Below, one piece after another: positions 25,021 through 35,276 of a stretch of DNA of 64,000 nucleotides. The position numbers and the translations under genes are program-made. This DNA is from Leptospira noguchii serovar Panama str. CZ214 (GTDB lineage: Bacteria; Spirochaetota; Leptospiria; Leptospirales; Leptospiraceae), in NCBI RefSeq assembly GCF_000306255.2, contig NZ_AKWY02000004.1, positions 124,001-188,000 on the forward strand, given 5' to 3'. The notes under the pieces were generated by a model. It was not told the origin of the DNA and searched no databases. It worked only from the letters and a program-made list of their open reading frames with translations. How positions within the stretch are numbered: the stretch's first letter is position 1; the number at the start of each line of letters is the position of its first letter.

Positions 25021-27933
25021 TCACGGTGCACTCGGAATACTTCCAGACACACAACGAACCCGTTTCCCATTTCCTAACGGTGCAAAATATACGTTTTGTT
25101 TGCAAAAATCCACATACCAGGTATTGCTCAGGTTCGAAGTAAAAAACGAAGAACTCCAATAATCCAACTCAACGCCTACGCCAGAACATCCCCACGAAAA
25201 TGGAATGGAATGTGATCCTTGGTATGCCAATACAGTTTCTAATTCTTCTGCGGAAGGAAGTCTCCAATCCGTTCTGTTTGCATAACCTCTTGTTCCTCCA
25301 GCAACTGGGATCGAATTTAAATTAGAACAATATTGTAATGCGTCGTAAAAATTATAATACCCCCCCGGACTATTGTTATGCCAAACCAGAGTCGTTTTAT
25401 CATCTTTGGTAGCGGTTTCAGTCGGATAACTCGAGTTAGTCGCATTAGAAACACCCACGGATAAACCGAGCTGAAAGAAACCGTCCTGTCCTTGTTTCGG
25501 ATCTCCCAAAATACTGCCCGTGTTACCCAAACAATTCGCCCAATCTGCCGCACCGGCCAAAGAAAAACAATAAGTCTGTCCAGTCTTAAACACCAAACCT
25601 TTATACGTTACAGGCACGGTAGAAAAGTAAGAACCGGTCATAAATACACCCGCGACTTGTCCCGACACGTCGTTACTCTGTGCTGAATTATCCGAAACGT
25701 CTTTTACTGAATTTTTATCGAGTTGCCAACGCAAATAAGCGTTTTCCGGAAAACGAACCCAAGGTAAAGTAACAGTCAATACGTTATGCGCTTCTCCAGC
25801 ACCAGAGTTCCAAGCATAATTCGGTTTATACGAAGTATTAAAAGGAAATGTAACCCAAGAACTACCGTTAAAGTATTGAAGAGTAAATACAGGTGTAGTG
25901 TTCTTCATTGGCTCACTAAAAGTGATAACTATCTTACCCGGATCCGGTTTTATGTTATGACCGTTAATAGAAGGGGTAACACTTACAACTTGCGGATCCT
26001 GAGAATCCTTCCAAATGTTCACCTCTCTGCTTGCATATTGAGGTCCATAACTAGCCGCTGCATTGGCTACACAGATCAAAAGTTTACTTTGACCCAAAGA
26101 GAAATTCAGGTTATCCACTTGAGAAACAATAGCAATCGGGTTTGTGGCGCCTAAACTTCCACTCACATTCAAATTAGAACCGAACAAAGTAACTCCGTTA
26201 TTACAACTGCAATCTCCTTCCGTCGAATAAAGAGTTCCAGCGGCATTCTTATACTTGCCAGTAGGGCAATTATCAACCGCAGGATTAGGACACGCCGTGC
26301 ACGCATTCTCTGATTTTTTCTTTAGAAAATAACTTACCTTATTACCGCTTACTTCCCAAGAAATCTGAGGAGAAATCACATTATCTATCATCACATAACC
26401 GGAGTAAGGTGCCGGAATTGTGCTTAGAACGTTAATCGTAGGTAAAGTGGTATTAATAGAATAAGTAGATGATTGAATCGCACTCAGATTCCCAGCCTTG
26501 TCCCTTGCTAAAAACCGATACGTGCGATTCAAGATTCCGTTTGATAAAAGGATCGGACCAGAATACGTAGAGCCAGTAAGCACCGCGCCTGTACTTCCCG
26601 AAACTGTTGGATTGGTTCCATCGATAGTATAAGCAACCACACTACAAGCAATACCGCTATTATCAATACACTGTAGTGCAAGGTTTTGTTCCTTACCATA
26701 ATTTCCAGCAGCTGGGTTAGCAGCCACTGTCGGAGGAGTATCGTCTCTAACAACAGTTAAACTAGCCTGGCCTGTAAAACCAGCAGTCACACATACATAC
26801 AACGGATTCGTACCAACACTCAAAGAACCTGCGTTGATTATAAACGTATTAGGAACGTTAGCCGAAACATTACCCGAACTCAAGATAGCACCGTCGTTAC
26901 AACCGGTTCCATTGGCACGGATCATAAAAGTACCGTTCTGATTACTTTTCCAGACAAAAGATTGAGAGTTTACAGCGCCGCTTACATTACTTACATAAAA
27001 ACTTCCAGTTACACTTTCCAATGTAACATTCGGAAGATTATGGTTTACTTCGTAGGTGGTAGAAAGTACATTTTCTAAATTTCCCGCTAAATCCCTACAT
27101 CTATACTGAACCGTATAAATTCCTTCCCCAAAAGAACCGACCGTAAAACTAGCTGTAGTCGGATTTTTAACATAACCTATCAAAGGAGAAAAAGAAGGAA
27201 CCCTACCATCTGTAGAATAAACTAAATTCCCTGGAGCTAAATTATCCGCACAAGTTACAGTGACATTCTGAGCCCCTCCATAAATACCCGAAGCCGGAAA
27301 GATAGAAGAAATTGGAGGATTTAAATCATTTGCAAGTAAGGCCAATATCGGGTTATCTACCACACCATCTCCGTTTTCATCATAACCTAACCCCGGATAA
27401 ACGAAAACTTGATTTCCAGTACAATTCGGACCGGTTTTTAATATCACCGCGCCACCTTCTAAAGCACAAAGATAATAATCCAACAATCCGTCGCCGTTTA
27501 CGTCCACACCAATCGGTTGTCCTTGTGCATTGTTTACAAAAATGATTTGAGGAACTCCACTTCCATTTAAAGAAATTCCGGAAGTACTTCCGTTACCGCT
27601 AGGATCCACTACAATTCCAATAGCAGAAGAACCGTGCCCCCCATTTAAATCCACAGACTCTCCAGTGGAAAACGAAAGCGCCAATTGAGAAGCGATCGCA
27701 TTCACAGCGTTAGACGAACTATCACTTGCAGAAGGGCCCAAAAGAGTCAAAAGAGCATTGTAAAGCGCTCCACCTGTAGCATTAGATTTAGGATTACAGG
27801 CGGTTATCAATAATAACAAAAAGAGTATAGTAAATACTTTGGATAGAAAACCGAGGACAGACGAACTTCGTTTATCTCGTTCCAGACAGAGGACAGAAAG
27901 TATATTCCTTTGCATCACGTTTTTATAATACAT
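25021..27933 (-). CDS. Large DUF1566 surface lipoprotein
   Basis: A 970-residue lipoprotein. I start at the ATG at 27933, seven bases after GGGGAG. An in-frame ATG at 27954 would put that ribosome site inside the gene. The signal peptide ends in lipobox ITAC. Near residue 160 are two calcium-binding-type loops (DVNGDGLLDYY, DENGDGVVDNP). Next come chitobiase-C-like/Ig-like repeats (YSTDGRVPSFSP, YTIDGTNPTVSG), a Big_5-like domain (KIVITFSEPMKN) and a C-terminal DUF1566 domain (WRLPSAEELETVLAY, WSSSFFTSNLSNTWYVDF, RVRCVSG). It is probably surface exposed. Adhesion is inferred. It is paralogous to the following larger gene. Confidence 0.87.
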   Translation of the reverse strand: MYYKNVMQRNILSVLCLERDKRSSSVLGFLSKVFTILFLLLLITACNPKSNATGGALYNALLTLLGPSASDSSSNAVNAIASQLALSFSTGESVDLNGGHGSSAIGIVVDPSGNGSTSGISLNGSGVPQIIFVNNAQGQPIGVDVNGDGLLDYYLCALEGGAVILKTGPNCTGNQVFVYPGLGYDENGDGVVDNPILALLANDLNPPISSIFPASGIYGGAQNVTVTCADNLAPGNLVYSTDGRVPSFSPLIGYVKNPTTASFTVGSFGEGIYTVQYRCRDLAGNLENVLSTTYEVNHNLPNVTLESVTGSFYVSNVSGAVNSQSFVWKSNQNGTFMIRANGTGCNDGAILSSGNVSANVPNTFIINAGSLSVGTNPLYVCVTAGFTGQASLTVVRDDTPPTVAANPAAGNYGKEQNLALQCIDNSGIACSVVAYTIDGTNPTVSGSTGAVLTGSTYSGPILLSNGILNRTYRFLARDKAGNLSAIQSSTYSINTTLPTINVLSTIPAPYSGYVMIDNVISPQISWEVSGNKVSYFLKKKSENACTACPNPAVDNCPTGKYKNAAGTLYSTEGDCSCNNGVTLFGSNLNVSGSLGATNPIAIVSQVDNLNFSLGQSKLLICVANAAASYGPQYASREVNIWKDSQDPQVVSVTPSINGHNIKPDPGKIVITFSEPMKNTTPVFTLQYFNGSSWVTFPFNTSYKPNYAWNSGAGEAHNVLTVTLPWVRFPENAYLRWQLDKNSVKDVSDNSAQSNDVSGQVAGVFMTGSYFSTVPVTYKGLVFKTGQTYCFSLAGAADWANCLGNTGSILGDPKQGQDGFFQLGLSVGVSNATNSSYPTETATKDDKTTLVWHNNSPGGYYNFYDALQYCSNLNSIPVAGGTRGYANRTDWRLPSAEELETVLAYQGSHSIPFSWGCSGVGVELDYWSSSFFTSNLSNTWYVDFCKQNVYFAPLGNGKRVRCVSGSIPSAP

Positions 27934-27954
27934 ATCAAAACTCCCCACTTTCAT

Positions 27955-28273
27955 CTTTCAATATCCTTTTCAAAAATTGCATTCAAATTCATGATGTATT
28001 TAAAAATCATCGCCTTTTACTCAAAAGAACCGAAAACAAAAGCTCATTTCCATACATCAAGCTTTCATAATACATCTTAAATTTTCCCTTATTCGGAAAA
28101 CCTAAAACCAGATTCATAAACTCTTTTCCAACAAAACATAGTATTAACATAATACAATCCTCACCGTTTCGCCCGAAAAACCCTGTTGCTCACTGTCTTC
28201 AATCCCAACGCCAAAGTTAAACTCAAATTTATCCTACAAATCACTTCGTTAGATGTTAGGTGGTATCTCTGAA
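27955..28273. other. Intergenic gap between DUF1566 genes
   Basis: No gene seen. It holds the second copy of the shared leader repeat at 27980-28002 and AT-rich sequence. A minus-strand frame overlapping the end of the next gene is not protein-like. Confidence 0.5.
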
Positions 28274-31200
28274 TCATGGCCCGTTTGCCACACAACGTAT
28301 ATAAGCAGTACTCGATTTTCCTGTAAAAGGACTCAACCCGCCTGTAGTAAAGTAAACGATCCAAGCGTTGCTAGGGGATGGAGCATACGAAGACGAAGAC
28401 CAATAACCCGCGTTTTTAGTATTTGGAAAAAGAACTGGATCAATAGTCACAATAGAACTCGCAGAAGACATATCCACGATACTATTCAATTCTTTAATAT
28501 TCGGAAGCCTCCAAGACCTACCGGCCAAGTTTAAAGAACTACAATAATTAATCGCCACGGACCAGGTAGGTTTAGTCGCAGTTCCCGTATTGCAAGTGTT
28601 ACCCGAAAGACCCGCACTACATTTCTGCCAAACCAAGTTAGACGTGTTGTCCAAAATTGTTTCATTACCTAAATCGGTAAATGTTTGAGATTGAGTCCCC
28701 GCACCAGAAACGCAGCGTATATTGTTTGTATTGGAACGTACGTAAACATCAGAAGCACCGTAGTTAAAGTTCACTCCCCAAGCATAAAAAGGATTCGATT
28801 TTCTTAATGTAGAAGACCAAAAATAATTGGCAATAGGATCCGGAAAACCCTGGCTTGGAAAAGTAGCGTTACCAGAACTATAACCGAAAACAGACAGTGT
28901 ATCTAGTTCCCTTTGTGTAGGAAGTCTCCAATTTGTAATTCCCGCAAAACCTGCTCCCGCATTGCACTCGTTCAAATAAGAACAACCGTTGACACTCGAT
29001 GGATAAACCTGATTACTATTGTCTTGAAAACTATAAAAAGGCCAAGATTGTAAACGGACCGGTTGATTTGACGAGTCCTTAGGAGAACAATTAGCAGATG
29101 GAGTGACAATATCTACACAAGAAGTGACTCCACTATTCAAAGCAGAAATTTTACCTTCCGAACAAGTTTTCCATTTTAAACCGGAAGTGTTATCTTCTGT
29201 AACTGCGTCATTCGCAAATCCAGAATAATATCGAACTGTATAACTTCTGGTCATTCCATATTGGTTCTGGCCGTCTTGGTTACTTCCAGCACAAGGAACT
29301 AAATTACCAGAAGTATCCCAACAACTAGTCTGATCTGTTTTAAAAGGTTTAAAGAACTCTTGTCTCTGAGCTGTAAAAAATGTTCCTTGAACGTCATTCA
29401 AAGGAGTATTGCCAGCGACATCTTGAAGAACATCTTTTGAAAGAGTCCACGTAATCTTTGCATTTTCTGGAAAACGCATCCAAGACAAATCAATCTGAAG
29501 AGTAGTCGCGTTAATCCACGCGTAAGTAGCAGTAAAATCAATACAATCCCAACTAACACCATCAAAGACAGAAATGGTCAAAGGAGGATTTGTAGGAAGA
29601 GGATAACAAACGTTTTTAATTTTAGAACCAGAAGAAATTCCACCAAACGAAGTATTCATGTTCTTACTAAAAACAATTTGGATTCTACCCGGACTTGGAG
29701 TGACAAACACTGGAGTCGCAATATTAAAGTCTGCTGGATTAGTAGAACTAACGGTGGGTCTAGTGTTATCTTTTGTAATTGTAAAAGCAGTATTTCCATA
29801 AAGAGGATCTAATGCAGCATTCGCAACACAGATCAAAATAGAATTGGCTCCGGAAACAAAGTTAGAATTTAAAATTGTACTCGTAACTGGCACACCCGCG
29901 GTAACGTTACCTGCTACATTTGTACCCGAAAGAATCGTTCCAAAATCACAGTTCGCGCCAGAACGAATCGTAAAAACGCCATTACGATCACTCACCCAAG
30001 TGACCGACTGATCACTGGTCGCATTCACAACACGACTAACAGGAGTAAAACTATTTGTAGTTACAGTAGCAACTTGAGTCGTAATAAAATAAGCGGCAGA
30101 CTGAATAGGAGATAAATTCCCCGCAAGATCTGTTCCTATAAATTTTAAAGTGACTGCAGAGTTTACTGGAATGGAAATCGGATTCTGAAATTCAATTCCG
30201 TTGAGAATGATACCACTACTTGTATTGATGTTAGGATTCGAGCCGTCTAGAGTATAAGCAATTTTTCCACAACCTAAAGGATTATTATCCAAACAGGAAA
30301 AACTGACAGATTGGGCCTTACCATAATTTCCACCCCCAGGATTAGGAATGATAGAAGGTTGAGATTCGTCTCGAACGATCGCTAACGTTTGATAACCCGT
30401 AAGAGCCGCCCTCGCGCATACAAAAATCGTATTGGGTCCTATGTTGAAACTAGTAGCAGAAATACTAAATGAATTTATAATATTCGCGGTAACATTGCCT
30501 GACTGAAGAATCGTTCCACTTTGACAATTGCTAGCATTTAAACGAATAGAATAAACACCCGAATAGTTAGAAGACCAATTGAATGAAGCAGTACCAGTTG
30601 CACCCGCTAAAGAGCTAACTCCGGAAGAATTTAAATTTGAAATCGTGACCGTAGGAACATTATGATTGAATTCGTACGAATCCGTATGAACACTTTCTAC
30701 ATTGCCTGCCAAATCTCTACAACGGTATTTAACCGTATAAATACCGTCACTACTACCTAAAGTAAATTTTTTAAGTTTCGGGTTGGAAATACTACCTTGA
30801 ATTGGCTCAAAAGAAGGAGTAGAAGAGTCAATCGTATAAACGATGTTACCCGGCGCAACCGAGTCATTGCAAGCAATCGTCAATTCAGTGGAAGAGCCAT
30901 AAATTCCAGGGCTCGGGCTAATTGCAGAGTTCGGCGGATTAGAATCGCTAGCAATTTGAGAAAGTATCGGGTTGTCTGCAACACCGTCTCCATTTGTATC
31001 GTATCCTTGTCCAACAATTACGGTTACCGTATTCCCAGTACAACGAGAACCAGTAGTTAAATAATATTCTTTAGTACTTTTATAACAAATATAATAATCC
31101 GCAACACCGTTCCCATCTGTGTCTATGGCAAAAGGAATTCCTTTTTCATCAAATAAAAAGATAATATCTGCAACTCCGTTATTTCTAGTTGAAATACCAA

Positions 31201-31453
31201 GTGTGGAATCATCACCAGTCGCAGAAACTACTGTCCCAGTATCGCCTCCATTCAAACCGTTCAAATGGGACATATCGCCAATTGTAAAGGGATTTGAGGA
31301 AGGGTAAAAAATTCCGTTTATATAAGAACCTTGGCTGGCTAGACCTAAATAAGAGAGAAAAGAATAATCAGTACTCTGCGGTTTACAAAAGAACGAAAAG
31401 CAGAAAATAAGCAAAAGAAACTGAAACAAAACTAAATAACGTTTCAAAATCAT
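28274..31453 (-). CDS. Large exported protein with two DUF1566 domains
   Basis: A 1,059-residue protein from the ATG at 31453, chosen because AAAGGGGA lies 7 bases before it. The hydrophobic leader ends near FCFSFFCKPQ, a possible but non-canonical lipobox. The architecture parallels the 25021-27933 protein: Ca-binding loops (DTDGNGVADYY, DTNGDGVADNP), Ig/chitobiase-C-like repeats (YTIDSSTPSFEP, YTLDGSNPNINT), a Big_5-like segment (RIQIVFSKNMNT), then DUF1566. Here the DUF1566 unit is doubled: WRLPTQRELDTLSVFG with WSSTLRKSNPFYAWGVNF, then WRLPNIKELNSIVDMSS with WSSSSYAPSPSNAWIVYF. A surface adhesin-like role is inferred. Confidence 0.87.
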   Translation of the reverse strand: MILKRYLVLFQFLLLIFCFSFFCKPQSTDYSFLSYLGLASQGSYINGIFYPSSNPFTIGDMSHLNGLNGGDTGTVVSATGDDSTLGISTRNNGVADIIFLFDEKGIPFAIDTDGNGVADYYICYKSTKEYYLTTGSRCTGNTVTVIVGQGYDTNGDGVADNPILSQIASDSNPPNSAISPSPGIYGSSTELTIACNDSVAPGNIVYTIDSSTPSFEPIQGSISNPKLKKFTLGSSDGIYTVKYRCRDLAGNVESVHTDSYEFNHNVPTVTISNLNSSGVSSLAGATGTASFNWSSNYSGVYSIRLNASNCQSGTILQSGNVTANIINSFSISATSFNIGPNTIFVCARAALTGYQTLAIVRDESQPSIIPNPGGGNYGKAQSVSFSCLDNNPLGCGKIAYTLDGSNPNINTSSGIILNGIEFQNPISIPVNSAVTLKFIGTDLAGNLSPIQSAAYFITTQVATVTTNSFTPVSRVVNATSDQSVTWVSDRNGVFTIRSGANCDFGTILSGTNVAGNVTAGVPVTSTILNSNFVSGANSILICVANAALDPLYGNTAFTITKDNTRPTVSSTNPADFNIATPVFVTPSPGRIQIVFSKNMNTSFGGISSGSKIKNVCYPLPTNPPLTISVFDGVSWDCIDFTATYAWINATTLQIDLSWMRFPENAKITWTLSKDVLQDVAGNTPLNDVQGTFFTAQRQEFFKPFKTDQTSCWDTSGNLVPCAGSNQDGQNQYGMTRSYTVRYYSGFANDAVTEDNTSGLKWKTCSEGKISALNSGVTSCVDIVTPSANCSPKDSSNQPVRLQSWPFYSFQDNSNQVYPSSVNGCSYLNECNAGAGFAGITNWRLPTQRELDTLSVFGYSSGNATFPSQGFPDPIANYFWSSTLRKSNPFYAWGVNFNYGASDVYVRSNTNNIRCVSGAGTQSQTFTDLGNETILDNTSNLVWQKCSAGLSGNTCNTGTATKPTWSVAINYCSSLNLAGRSWRLPNIKELNSIVDMSSASSIVTIDPVLFPNTKNAGYWSSSSYAPSPSNAWIVYFTTGGLSPFTGKSSTAYIRCVANGP

Positions 31454-31885
31454 CTTTAGTCCCCTTTCCAAATGACAAAATAAGAAGTTCTAAAAACTCA
31501 AATGCCGACCCCGGCTAACAATTGTTAAACGACTAAAAGACCTAGGTATGCTGTATTTAAACAACCAAACCTGCCCTAAGCCAAAACGAATTACGTTTAG
31601 AACAAACTTTTTTGTTAATTACATCCCAAAGTACGCCGCTTTAGGTGATAGGAAAGACTTCTGAGATAAATTGCAAATAAAAAAATCACACTATTCAAAA
31701 AAAATGCTGGAATATGTGTTGCCTCAGTATAGATAAGTCAATTAGGAGATAAAAACAAGGAAAAATTATCACATTTCATTTGTAATGTAAAAAACAGAAA
31801 GTTTTTGTAAAAATTTCGAATTTTGCAAAGAAACGGGAAAACCGAAATAAAGGTTTAAAAGAAAAAGCGGAATCGACTTAAAGAG
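31454..31885. other. Divergent intergenic region
   Basis: It lies between the minus-strand DUF1566 gene and the plus-strand export operon and must hold both promoters. No gene or repeat was recognised. It is AT-rich with several A-tracts near 31675-31705 and 31790-31870. Confidence 0.5.
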
Positions 31886-33415
31886 ATGAAAAGAAAATAT
31901 CACACCTTAATCCTAAGCTTAGCACTCTTAATGCCTTTTTTTTCATCGAAGGTCCGATCCGAATCCGTAAAACAACCTCCTATAAAAATAACCTTGGATC
32001 AAGCTGTACTCATCGGTTCCAGTAATAGTGTGGTTCTCAAAGTGTTAGAAGCCAAAAAAGAGGTAAGTAAAATGTTAATAACCGAAAAATGGAGAGAGTT
32101 TCTTCCTAAATTTGGAATTCAATACTATGGCCTCAGAAATCAAAATGTAAATTCAGCTGATAATATATACAACGACATTCGATTAACGGTTCAACAGTTG
32201 ATTTTTGATGGTGGAGAAGCAAATCTCAATTTGGAAATTGCAAAGTTATCCGAGCTACTCAACGAACAAGACTTTAAAATCAATCTTTCCAGACTTCGTT
32301 TAGACATTCAAAAAGCGTATTTCAGAGCATTAGCATTAAAAGGAAAAGTTTTTATTCAAAAAAAAGCTCAAGAAAAAGCTCAGGAAGCGCTTCGAAAAGG
32401 ACAAGTGGAATTAAGACAGGGATTTATCACGAAAGTTCAATTAATGGATTTAGAAAGTAAATTAAAACAAACCGAGTTTAACGTGCAAAAATCTAAAAAC
32501 GACAGCGATCAAGCCTTGTTAGACTTAAAACAAGTCATGAACTTAGATTATTATGCAGAAATCGAGCTAAACGAAAGCATATTCTTCGACTTTATCATCA
32601 ATGCACCGCCTAACACACATAATTTGGATGATTTAATTTTTAAAGCAAAAAACGGCCGGGAAGATTTGAAAAAAATGCAAATCATCGTTAAAAAGTTAAA
32701 AAACGAAAAAGAAATATTAGATAACCAGTATATGCCCAAATTTTACGTAGGTGCCTACGCCGGAAGAAACGGAAATAACAACCAATTTACACACGATAGT
32801 TACGGAGTAAATTTCAATCTTGTAATGCCTTTAGGTAGTAGTGTGGTTCAATCCAATGGAAACACTGGGGTTCAAAAAGACGGAAACGGGATTCAAACCT
32901 ATCCCGGATTTGGAAATCAAACTGTGGGACCCGGAACAAACAGTTATAACTCTACTTCCGTTCGATTATTCGACAATTTAAGTCAATCTAGAAAAGCGAT
33001 GGAAGGCGAGATACAACTCGCTGAAGCATTATTAAATTATCGTAATATGGAAAACCAAGTTGGATTCGAAATTAAAAAAAGTGTAGATAAGCTCAATCAA
33101 TCCTGGGAACTCATCAACATCGCCAATTCAAGAATTAACCTTCAAGTAGAATCAGGAAGAGCAATGGCCGCAAAGGTAGCATATGGCCATGCAAAAAAAG
33201 AGGATCAGATCAATTCCGAATTAGAAATGATCAAATCCCAAGAAGATCTTACAGACGCATTAACTTCCTACGCGATCAACTGTTATGAGTACGCTCAAGT
33301 TACAACGGACGAGGGTGGCCTAAGAAAATTAATCCAATACTCCAAAGGTTCGGGAAACTCGATATTATCCAATCTCATTAAAAATCAAGAAACGGGATCT
33401 AAACCCAAAAAATAG
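31886..33415 (+). CDS. TolC-like outer-membrane efflux channel
   Basis: A 509-residue protein with a signal peptide (LILSLALLMPFFSSKVRS) and the outer-membrane efflux protein fold. It has two related halves of long amphipathic helices: AVLIGSSNSVVLKVLEAKKE and RLDIQKAYFRALALKGK in the first, AEALLNYRNMENQVGFEIKK and DLTDALTSYAINCYEY in the second. A Gly/Asn-rich strand region lies near residues 285-365 (YVGAYAGRNGNNNQF). It would be the outer-membrane exit duct for the adaptor and RND pumps downstream in the same operon. The next gene follows after 11 bases. Confidence 0.88.
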   Translation: MKRKYHTLILSLALLMPFFSSKVRSESVKQPPIKITLDQAVLIGSSNSVVLKVLEAKKEVSKMLITEKWREFLPKFGIQYYGLRNQNVNSADNIYNDIRLTVQQLIFDGGEANLNLEIAKLSELLNEQDFKINLSRLRLDIQKAYFRALALKGKVFIQKKAQEKAQEALRKGQVELRQGFITKVQLMDLESKLKQTEFNVQKSKNDSDQALLDLKQVMNLDYYAEIELNESIFFDFIINAPPNTHNLDDLIFKAKNGREDLKKMQIIVKKLKNEKEILDNQYMPKFYVGAYAGRNGNNNQFTHDSYGVNFNLVMPLGSSVVQSNGNTGVQKDGNGIQTYPGFGNQTVGPGTNSYNSTSVRLFDNLSQSRKAMEGEIQLAEALLNYRNMENQVGFEIKKSVDKLNQSWELINIANSRINLQVESGRAMAAKVAYGHAKKEDQINSELEMIKSQEDLTDALTSYAINCYEYAQVTTDEGGLRKLIQYSKGSGNSILSNLIKNQETGSKPKK

Positions 33416-33426
33416 GATTAGAAAAA

Positions 33427-35253
33427 ATGACTTACACGTTTAAAAACCATAAGAGAATTTCCATCATCCAATTTTGTATTCAGATTTCGTTTTTCATCTT
33501 CGTTGTTCTGAATTTAAACTGTCAAGATACGGGAGAAAAACTTTTAGGACTGGGAGCTTTATGGGGAGATCCACCTCCAGAAGTTATCTTTAGTAGTCCT
33601 GTTTCAGGCACTGATAGCCTTCCATCTACACAGAAATTTGACGTTGGGTTTAGTAGAGAAATGAACATGCAAAGTTGTAGGATTGCATTCAGTATGTCTC
33701 CGCAAACCACTGGCTTTTTTACGGAACTAAATGGAACCGTTCTTACATTTGCACCATCTACGCCTTTAAATCCAGGAAGTTATACTTATACAGTAACTAA
33801 AAACTGTGAAGATAAGGCCGGTTTAGATCTCAAAGATCCTTTCAGTGCTTCTATTACCATTGGGAGCGCTGGTGCAGCAGGACTATCGCCGTCCATAACT
33901 GGGATGTTTGTTTATGCTGGAAATGCACCTGTCTGTAATGCTGGAACTGCTACAATGACCGATTTTTTTGCAAGTAACGTGACTACTGCCTGTATGGGAA
34001 ACCCATTAGTAAATCAAATTATTGTAAACTTCTCTAGACCGATGAATACTACTGCAACATTAAATGCTCTTTCGATCAGCCCAACAGCATCCGCAAACTA
34101 CGTCTGGAACTCTCCCAATACTTTAACGATCCAACCAGATTTTGCTTTTAATTCTAACCAAAGATATATAGTCAATTTTGGAACGGGCGCAAAAGATCAA
34201 AATGGAATTGCTCTTAGCGGAAATACAGTAGGTACATTTTTTGTAGGCACTGCAAACGCAGGTCCAAATATAAACACAATCACAGTTCCAACGGGCAGTT
34301 TAGCAGGATGCCAAGCTGGAATCGGTGTTCCTACGGACATCATAGCAACAACTGTAAACAACGGTTGTTTAGGAAATCCTAATGCACAATCTGTCGTATT
34401 TAATTTTAACACTCCTATGAACACTGCAGTTACACAAGCCGCGATCAGCATCTCACCTCCGATTAGCGGAACTTTTGTTTGGTCCACCGGAAATCAAACC
34501 TTGACATTTAATACGGATTCAAAATTGGAATACGGAACCAGATATACCGTCTCGATTGGGACATCCGCCCAAGCCGCCAACCAAACATATTTTACCACAC
34601 CCGTATCGGCCAGTTTTATCGCAGGTGGAAATAATCCGAATCCAATTGTACAAGCAATTGGTCTTGTAAGTCAAGTGGGAGCACCTGGTTGTGCTCCTTC
34701 GTTTCCTGCGGTCGGAAGTGCTACTGGTGGAAACTGGACAGCTGCGTCTTGTTGGTGGGACAACAGTTTACCCGTTTTACAACCTAGCAGTTATCGTTTC
34801 GAAGGTGGAGACGAAGGAAACAATAACGCCGCTTCGTGTAACAACAAAACAACGGACGACTTCCGACTTGTATTTAACAATTATATGAACTTAGGAAGTA
34901 CTATAGGATCAGTTTCTTTATCCAGAGAGTCTGGAGCTTCTACAGTAATTCGTTTATCTAGTTGGAGTTGGAGTGACTGCCAGGCTGTTTATCCTTTTGG
35001 ATGTAGGGTATTAGATCTTAGATTTTCTGAAATGGAATCTAGTTGTGGAGGGGTAAACGAATTCGGAAGTTCCGCAGATTTTAATCTTACAAACGCAAAA
35101 TTTGACTTTAGCGCCAATAATGGAGCCATTCCTTATCCGGCAATTCCTACATCGCCAAACTATCCAGTTTATACAATCCAAGTAAGTGGTGCGGCAACGG
35201 ATATATTAGGAAGACCTTTAGCACCGTTCAGCTTTTCGGCAGTAAGTCAGTAA
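33427..35253 (+). CDS. Lipoprotein with SbsA/Big_5-type Ig-like repeats
   Basis: A 608-residue protein. The N-terminus is hydrophobic and ends VVLNLNCQD, a spirochaete-style lipobox with Asn before Cys. At least three Ig-like SbsA/Big_5 units follow, each with a 'F.R.MN' strand and a 'NTLT..P' strand: FDVGFSREMNMQSC, IIVNFSRPMNTTA and VVFNFNTPMNTAV, then a Cys-rich fourth unit near residues 420-600. Probably anchored at the cell surface or outer membrane inner leaflet. Its place between the TolC-like and adaptor genes suggests it is cargo or a structural accessory of the export system. That is inference. Confidence 0.8.
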   Translation: MTYTFKNHKRISIIQFCIQISFFIFVVLNLNCQDTGEKLLGLGALWGDPPPEVIFSSPVSGTDSLPSTQKFDVGFSREMNMQSCRIAFSMSPQTTGFFTELNGTVLTFAPSTPLNPGSYTYTVTKNCEDKAGLDLKDPFSASITIGSAGAAGLSPSITGMFVYAGNAPVCNAGTATMTDFFASNVTTACMGNPLVNQIIVNFSRPMNTTATLNALSISPTASANYVWNSPNTLTIQPDFAFNSNQRYIVNFGTGAKDQNGIALSGNTVGTFFVGTANAGPNINTITVPTGSLAGCQAGIGVPTDIIATTVNNGCLGNPNAQSVVFNFNTPMNTAVTQAAISISPPISGTFVWSTGNQTLTFNTDSKLEYGTRYTVSIGTSAQAANQTYFTTPVSASFIAGGNNPNPIVQAIGLVSQVGAPGCAPSFPAVGSATGGNWTAASCWWDNSLPVLQPSSYRFEGGDEGNNNAASCNNKTTDDFRLVFNNYMNLGSTIGSVSLSRESGASTVIRLSSWSWSDCQAVYPFGCRVLDLRFSEMESSCGGVNEFGSSADFNLTNAKFDFSANNGAIPYPAIPTSPNYPVYTIQVSGAATDILGRPLAPFSFSAVSQ

Positions 35254-35276
35254 TAAAACAAAACGGAGAAACTTCA

